Assembly (NCBI RefSeq): GCF_023218935.1
Contig: NZ_JAJIAL010000003.1
DNA: 64,000 bases
Strand: one strand, 5' to 3'
DNA from: Fructobacillus cardui
Lineage (GTDB): Bacteria > Bacillota > Bacilli > Lactobacillales > Lactobacillaceae
Within the stretch, counting starts at the first letter, position 1, and every line of letters starts with the position of its first letter. Made by a program: the position numbers and the translations under genes. Below, piece after piece: positions 60,049 through 64,000 of the stretch. Under the pieces are notes generated by a model. That model did no database searches. It was not told the origin of the DNA and was given only the letters and a program-made list of their open reading frames with translations.

Positions 60049-61080
60049 ATGCTAACTGATCGACAGCAATTAATTTTGGCGGCGATTATTTATGAATATA
60101 CCCAGACCGCCCGAGCGGTCGGGTCAAAGACCTTACATGACCAGTTAAATTTAGAATTTTCACCGGCAACGATTCGCAATGAGATGAGTTTCTTGGAGGA
60201 AGCCGAGCTGATTAAAAAGCTCCACACCTCCGCTGGTCGAATTCCTTCAAAAACTGGTTACCGCTACTACCTTGACCATTTAATGGTGGCTGACCAGGTT
60301 TCTGACCAAGATGTTGCGCTGATTGCCCAACAAATTCGTGGTAACTTCCATGAATTGGACGATTTGCTTGGCCAAACAGCCCGGCAATTAGCAGACATGA
60401 CGGGGTTAACGGCATTGGTGTTGAAGCCAAAAGCCGCTAACCTAAAAATCTCTTCTTTCCAACTGATTCAGCTAGAACGGCGACAGGTTTTGGCTGTCTT
60501 AGCAACGTCTGATGGCAAAGTAACCTCGCAAACTTTCCGTCTGCCAAAGGAAATGACCGTCTCTTCCTTAACGGACATGGTGGCCTATATCAATGCACAG
60601 ATGGTTGGCAGACCGGTTCAAGAAGTCCTTTCACTGATGAACTCAGAAGAGTTGCCCGTCACGCTTTCACGCAATGTTGAAAGCCCGGCGGCTTTCCTGC
60701 AGCTCTTCGGGGAGGTCTTGGCTCGGTCGGTTGAAGAACAGGTCCACATTGGTGGCCGGCTCAACCTCTTAGAAGTGGCTGACGACGCTTACTTAAACCT
60801 GAAGGAAGCACGGTCGGTCTTGGAATTGTTTGACTCGCCTGAGGCGGTTCGCCAATTGGCTGTGACACAAAAACAGTCGGTGATGATTCGCTTGGGTCAG
60901 GAGTTACCAACGCCGCTTTTGCAGGATTACGCCATTCTTGCCGCACCGTTTTCGGTCGGTGGTGATGATGGCGGTGTGATCGCATTAGTGGGTCCCATTC
61001 GGATGCCATATGCCAAGATTGCTAGGTTGCTATCAACCTTTGCCAAAGCACTAGATACAAAATTACTCGAATATGTTTAA
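60049..61080 (+). CDS. hrcA: Heat-inducible transcriptional repressor HrcA
   Basis: Represses class I heat-shock genes by binding CIRCE. The 343-residue protein has an N-terminal winged helix (LTDRQQLILAAIIYEYTQTA, EFSPATIRNEMSFLEEAELIKK, HTSAGRIPSKTGYRYYLDHL) and the GAF-like/dimerisation region with VGGDDGGVIALVGPIRMPY at the end. ATG 60049 follows AAAGGGGGT by 8 bases. First gene of the operon, so it is autoregulated through the two CIRCE elements. Confidence 0.95.
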   Translation: MLTDRQQLILAAIIYEYTQTARAVGSKTLHDQLNLEFSPATIRNEMSFLEEAELIKKLHTSAGRIPSKTGYRYYLDHLMVADQVSDQDVALIAQQIRGNFHELDDLLGQTARQLADMTGLTALVLKPKAANLKISSFQLIQLERRQVLAVLATSDGKVTSQTFRLPKEMTVSSLTDMVAYINAQMVGRPVQEVLSLMNSEELPVTLSRNVESPAAFLQLFGEVLARSVEEQVHIGGRLNLLEVADDAYLNLKEARSVLELFDSPEAVRQLAVTQKQSVMIRLGQELPTPLLQDYAILAAPFSVGGDDGGVIALVGPIRMPYAKIARLLSTFAKALDTKLLEYV

Positions 61081-61098
61081 CCAAAAGGAGGAACGCCC

Positions 61099-61704
61099 GT
61101 GGAGAAGTCTGAAGATGAAAAAGATTTGAAGCAAGCTGATATTGAGGAAGAAACAGAGGCAAAGGAATTTGCTGATGCGGACCAAACTCAAGAAGAAGCA
61201 AAAGACAAATCAGAAGAAACGCAAGCAGAATCAATAGAGGAACCAGCAGTGGATCCAATAGCTGATTTGCAAGCAGCGCTTGAGAAGAAGGATGATGAAT
61301 TACTTCGCGCTCAGGCTGAAATTCAAAACATCCAAAGTCGTAATGCTCGTGAGATTCAAAATATTCGCAAGTATGATGGCCAGAAATTAGCCGAAGCCAT
61401 CTTACCGGTGGTTGATAACTTGGAACGCGCCCTTGCAGTTGAAGCGGGGGATGACGACAAGGTGGCTCAAATTCATAAGGGTGTTGAAATCACGTTGAAG
61501 ACTTTGAAGCAGGCGTTGACAACCAATGGTATTCAAGAAGTCGGCCAAGTTGGTGATGACTTTGATCCAAATACCATGCAAGGTGTTCAATCCGTGCCGG
61601 CAGAAGGCAAAATTAAGGCCGAACAAGTGGCGACGGTCTTGCAAAAGGGTTATGTCCTTCAAGATCGCGTCATTCGTCCAGCGATGGTCGCGGTGGCACA
61701 ATAA
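61099..61704 (+). CDS. grpE: Nucleotide exchange factor GrpE
   Basis: Releases ADP from DnaK. The 201-residue protein has an acidic, glutamate-rich N-terminus (about 1-55), a long coiled coil (about 55-95, DELLRAQAEIQNIQSRN) and the C-terminal beta domain with GDDFDPNTMQGVQSV and VLQKGYVLQDRVIRPAMV. The start is GTG 61099 behind AAAGGAGG, 18 bases after hrcA. Confidence 0.95.
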   Translation: MEKSEDEKDLKQADIEEETEAKEFADADQTQEEAKDKSEETQAESIEEPAVDPIADLQAALEKKDDELLRAQAEIQNIQSRNAREIQNIRKYDGQKLAEAILPVVDNLERALAVEAGDDDKVAQIHKGVEITLKTLKQALTTNGIQEVGQVGDDFDPNTMQGVQSVPAEGKIKAEQVATVLQKGYVLQDRVIRPAMVAVAQ

Positions 61705-61804
61705 CATTTGCGAAATAGCAAATAATCTGGTGACTCAGCCCTTTGGCACCACACCTTAAAAAGCTTAAGAATATGATTTAAAAAATAGGAAGGGTCGATA
61801 TACT

Positions 61805-63652
61805 ATGTCAAAGATTATCGGAATTGATTTAGGAACTACTAACTCAGCTGTTGCCGTTTTGGAAGGTGGCAAGCCAAAGATTATTACAAACCCTGATGGT
61901 GGTCGTACGACACCTTCAGTTGTGTCATTTAAGAATGGGGAGACCCAGGTTGGTGACGTTGCTAAGCGTCAAGCAATCACAAACCCAGACACGATTTCAT
62001 CAATCAAGTCTCACATGGGTGAAGCAGGTTACAAGGTAACCGTTGATGCTAAGGATTACACACCACAAGAAATCTCAGCCATGGTTTTGCAGTACATCAA
62101 GGGCTATGCAGAAGACTACTTGGGTGAAAAGGTAGACAAGGCCGTTATCACGGTTCCTGCATACTTTAACGATGCTCAACGTCAAGCTACCAAGGATGCC
62201 GGTAAGATTGCCGGTTTGGAAGTCGAACGGATCATCAACGAACCAACGGCTGCTGCTTTGGCTTATGGAATGGACAAGTTGGGCAAGGATGAGAAGATTT
62301 TGGTTTATGACCTTGGCGGAGGAACATTTGATGTTTCTGTCCTTGAATTAGGCGATGGTGTCTTCGAAGTTTTGTCAACAAACGGTGACACACACCTTGG
62401 TGGTGATGACTTCGATGCTAAGATTATCGACTACTTGGCTGATGAATTTAAGAAGGAAAACGGCATCGACTTGAAGCAAGATAAGTTGGCTTTGCAACGT
62501 TTGAAGGATGCCGCTGAAAGTGCTAAGAAGACTTTGTCTTCAGCAACTGAAGCACAAATCGATTTGCCATTTATCGCTTCTGGCGACCAAGGACCTTTGC
62601 ACTTGCAAACTTCTTTGACTCGGGCAAAGTTCAACGAATTGACAGCTGATTTGGTTAAGAAGGCCGAAGCACCCGTAATGAACGCCTTGAAGGATGCTGG
62701 TTTGTCATTTAATGACATTGATGAAGTAATCTTGAATGGTGGTTCAACTCGTATCCCTGCTGTCCAAGAATCAGTGAAGAAGATGACTGGTAAGGAACCA
62801 AACCACTCAATTAATCCTGATGAAGCCGTTGCCTTGGGTGCTGCTGTTCAAGGTGGTGTGATTACTGGGGATGTTAAGGACGTTGTTTTGTTGGATGTTA
62901 CGCCTTTATCACTTGGTATCGAAACCATGGGCGGCGTCTTCACGAAGTTGATTGATCGTAACACGACCATTCCAACTTCAAAGTCACAAGTCTTCTCAAC
63001 TGCAGAAGACAACCAGCCAGCTGTTGATATTCACGTTTTGCAAGGTGAACGTTCAATGGCCGCTGATAACAAGACTTTGGGTCGTTTCCAATTGTCTGAC
63101 ATTCCTGCCGCAAAGCGTGGTGTCCCACAAATCGAAGTGACGTTTGATATCGACCGTAACGGTATCGTGAACGTTTCTGCTAAGGATTTGGGAACGCAAA
63201 AGGAACAAAAGATTACTATCCAAGCTGCCGGTGGTTTGTCTGACGAAGAAATCGAAAAGATGATGAACGACGCCAAGGCAAACGAAGAAGCCGACAACAA
63301 GAAGAAGGAAGCAGTTGAAACGCGTAACAACGCCGACCAATTGATTTTCCAGACTGAAAAGACGTTGGAAGAAGTTGACGACAAGTTGTCAGATGACGAC
63401 AAGAAGCCAACACAAGATGCCTTGGATGCTTTGAAGAAGGCTAAGGAAGACGCTGCTGCCGAAGACGCTGACTTGACTGATTTGAAGGCCAAGACAGACG
63501 ACTTGCAAAAGGTAGCTACTGAATTGGCAACAAAGTTGTACCAGCAAGCACAACAAGCCCAAGAAGCACAGGGTGGTGCCGAAAGTGCTAAGAAGGATGA
63601 CAACACTGTTGATGGTGACTTCGAAGAAGTTAACCCAGACGACAAGAAGTAA
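61805..63652 (+). CDS. dnaK: Chaperone DnaK (Hsp70)
   Basis: ATP-driven protein-folding chaperone. The 615-residue protein has IGIDLGTTNSAVAVLEG, the VYDLGGGTFDVSVLE phosphate motif and NGGSTRIPAVQ in the ATPase domain (about 1-360), the linker VVLLDVTPLSLGIET, a substrate-binding beta domain and a helical lid; the tail ends DGDFEEVNPDDKK, typical of Firmicutes. The 100-base gap after grpE has a small TTTGC/GCAAA hairpin but no terminator. Confidence 0.97.
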   Translation: MSKIIGIDLGTTNSAVAVLEGGKPKIITNPDGGRTTPSVVSFKNGETQVGDVAKRQAITNPDTISSIKSHMGEAGYKVTVDAKDYTPQEISAMVLQYIKGYAEDYLGEKVDKAVITVPAYFNDAQRQATKDAGKIAGLEVERIINEPTAAALAYGMDKLGKDEKILVYDLGGGTFDVSVLELGDGVFEVLSTNGDTHLGGDDFDAKIIDYLADEFKKENGIDLKQDKLALQRLKDAAESAKKTLSSATEAQIDLPFIASGDQGPLHLQTSLTRAKFNELTADLVKKAEAPVMNALKDAGLSFNDIDEVILNGGSTRIPAVQESVKKMTGKEPNHSINPDEAVALGAAVQGGVITGDVKDVVLLDVTPLSLGIETMGGVFTKLIDRNTTIPTSKSQVFSTAEDNQPAVDIHVLQGERSMAADNKTLGRFQLSDIPAAKRGVPQIEVTFDIDRNGIVNVSAKDLGTQKEQKITIQAAGGLSDEEIEKMMNDAKANEEADNKKKEAVETRNNADQLIFQTEKTLEEVDDKLSDDDKKPTQDALDALKKAKEDAAAEDADLTDLKAKTDDLQKVATELATKLYQQAQQAQEAQGGAESAKKDDNTVDGDFEEVNPDDKK

Positions 63653-63733
63653 TCTTTTCTTTGCCAGTGAAAACTGATAAAATGGACCAGCTGCGGCTCG
63701 GTCCGTACATATTTGAATCAAAGGAGTCCGCTT

Positions 63734-64000
63734 GTGAATAACACTGAATTTTACGACCGTCTTGGGGTTTCTAAGACAGCCAGTCAAGATGAAATTAAAA
63801 AAGCATATCGCAAACTTTCAAAGAAGTACCACCCTGATTTGAACCATGAACCAGGGGCTGAGGACAAGTATAAGGAAGTTCAGGAAGCCTTTGAAACGCT
63901 TGGTGACCCACAAAAGCGCCAGCAGTATGACCAATTTGGTGCTGCAGGTGCCCAAGGAGGCTTTGGGGGTCAAGGAGGCTTCGGTGGTGCTCAGGGCGGT
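63734..64000 (+). CDS. dnaJ: Chaperone DnaJ (Hsp40), 5' part
   Basis: Co-chaperone stimulating DnaK. The start is GTG 63734 with AAGGAG 8-9 bases upstream. The visible 89 codons encode the complete J domain (EFYDRLGVSKTASQDEIKKA, HPD motif in KYHPDLN, DQFGAAGAQGG) and the beginning of the Gly/Phe-rich linker. The gene continues beyond the window. Confidence 0.95.
   Translation, partial: MNNTEFYDRLGVSKTASQDEIKKAYRKLSKKYHPDLNHEPGAEDKYKEVQEAFETLGDPQKRQQYDQFGAAGAQGGFGGQGGFGGAQGG

Noticed and set aside
63031..63645. Minus-strand frame of about 200 codons opposite dnaK
   Set aside because: Ser/Ala/Phe-rich shadow produced by dnaK codon usage.

Overview
The window looks like a chromosomal segment from a lactic acid bacterium of the Leuconostoc/Fructobacillus/Weissella group. 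Reasons: a complete mevalonate branch (mvaK1-mvaD-mvaK2-idi), Firmicutes gene orders (ypmB-aspB-asnS-dnaD, rimP-nusA-ylxR-ylxQ-infB-rbfA, hrcA-grpE-dnaK-dnaJ), a lysine riboswitch, CIRCE operators, a KxYKxGKxW-like signal peptide and heavy use of TTG for leucine. By eye the G+C is in the mid 40s percent, which suits Fructobacillus or Weissella better than typical Leuconostoc. This is inference; no 16S gene is present. I found no tRNA, rRNA, CRISPR array, insertion sequence or prophage.

Layout. 1-1.9 kb: end of a DAHP synthase gene, then aroB. 1.9-6.1 kb, minus strand: mvaK1-mvaD-mvaK2-idi. 6.2-8.6 kb: a DinG-type protein with an intact exonuclease and an eroded helicase. 8.7-16.5 kb: lysine-riboswitch operon alr-lysA-dapH-dapL-dapA-dapB, followed by a probable patA (acetylase branch of diaminopimelate/lysine synthesis). 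16.6-22 kb: ypmB-aspB-asnS-dnaD, a small minus-strand gene and an rRNA methyltransferase. 22.3-31.1 kb: one giant sortase-type surface protein (2949 aa) with about 21 repeats of 87 aa. 31.4-38.4 kb: GNAT acetyltransferase, RNase H-like protein, EbsA-like membrane protein, rluD, pyrR and a striking pair of carbamoyl-phosphate synthetase-like genes lacking the catalytic residues, ending in a small coupled gene. 38.4-48.9 kb: MFS exporter, relA with an elaborate upstream region, plsY, parE-parC, ppaC. 49-54.8 kb: rpmG-rpsN and the nusA-infB operon. 55.1-57.8 kb: two paralogous aminotransferases. 57.9-59.9 kb: truB and ribF. 60-64 kb: heat-shock operon hrcA-grpE-dnaK-dnaJ (dnaJ runs off the end).

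Most of the window is core metabolism and information processing. The most unusual locus is pyrR-carA'-carB'-small ORF (33.9-38.4 kb). Both CPS-like subunits have long uninterrupted reading frames, yet the glutaminase triad is replaced (Cys to Gly, His to Phe, Glu to Asp), the first ATP-grasp site has lost its EVNPR-type metal-binding motif, and the second ATP-grasp and allosteric regions are collapsed. That pattern suggests a conserved non-catalytic job, possibly ligand sensing linked to PyrR, rather than recent decay. The DinG-like protein shows the same kind of decay in its helicase half.

Regulatory DNA is rich: a lysine riboswitch behind a promoter whose spacer is a 21-bp palindrome; a structured RNA, a promoter-covering palindrome and a terminator-like hairpin upstream of relA; a terminator hairpin in the rimP-nusA leader; a hairpin between the Shine-Dalgarno sequence and start codon of asnS; leaderless starts for ribF and a small minus-strand gene; tandem CIRCE elements; and a strongly over-represented 9-mer, AAAATCAGC.
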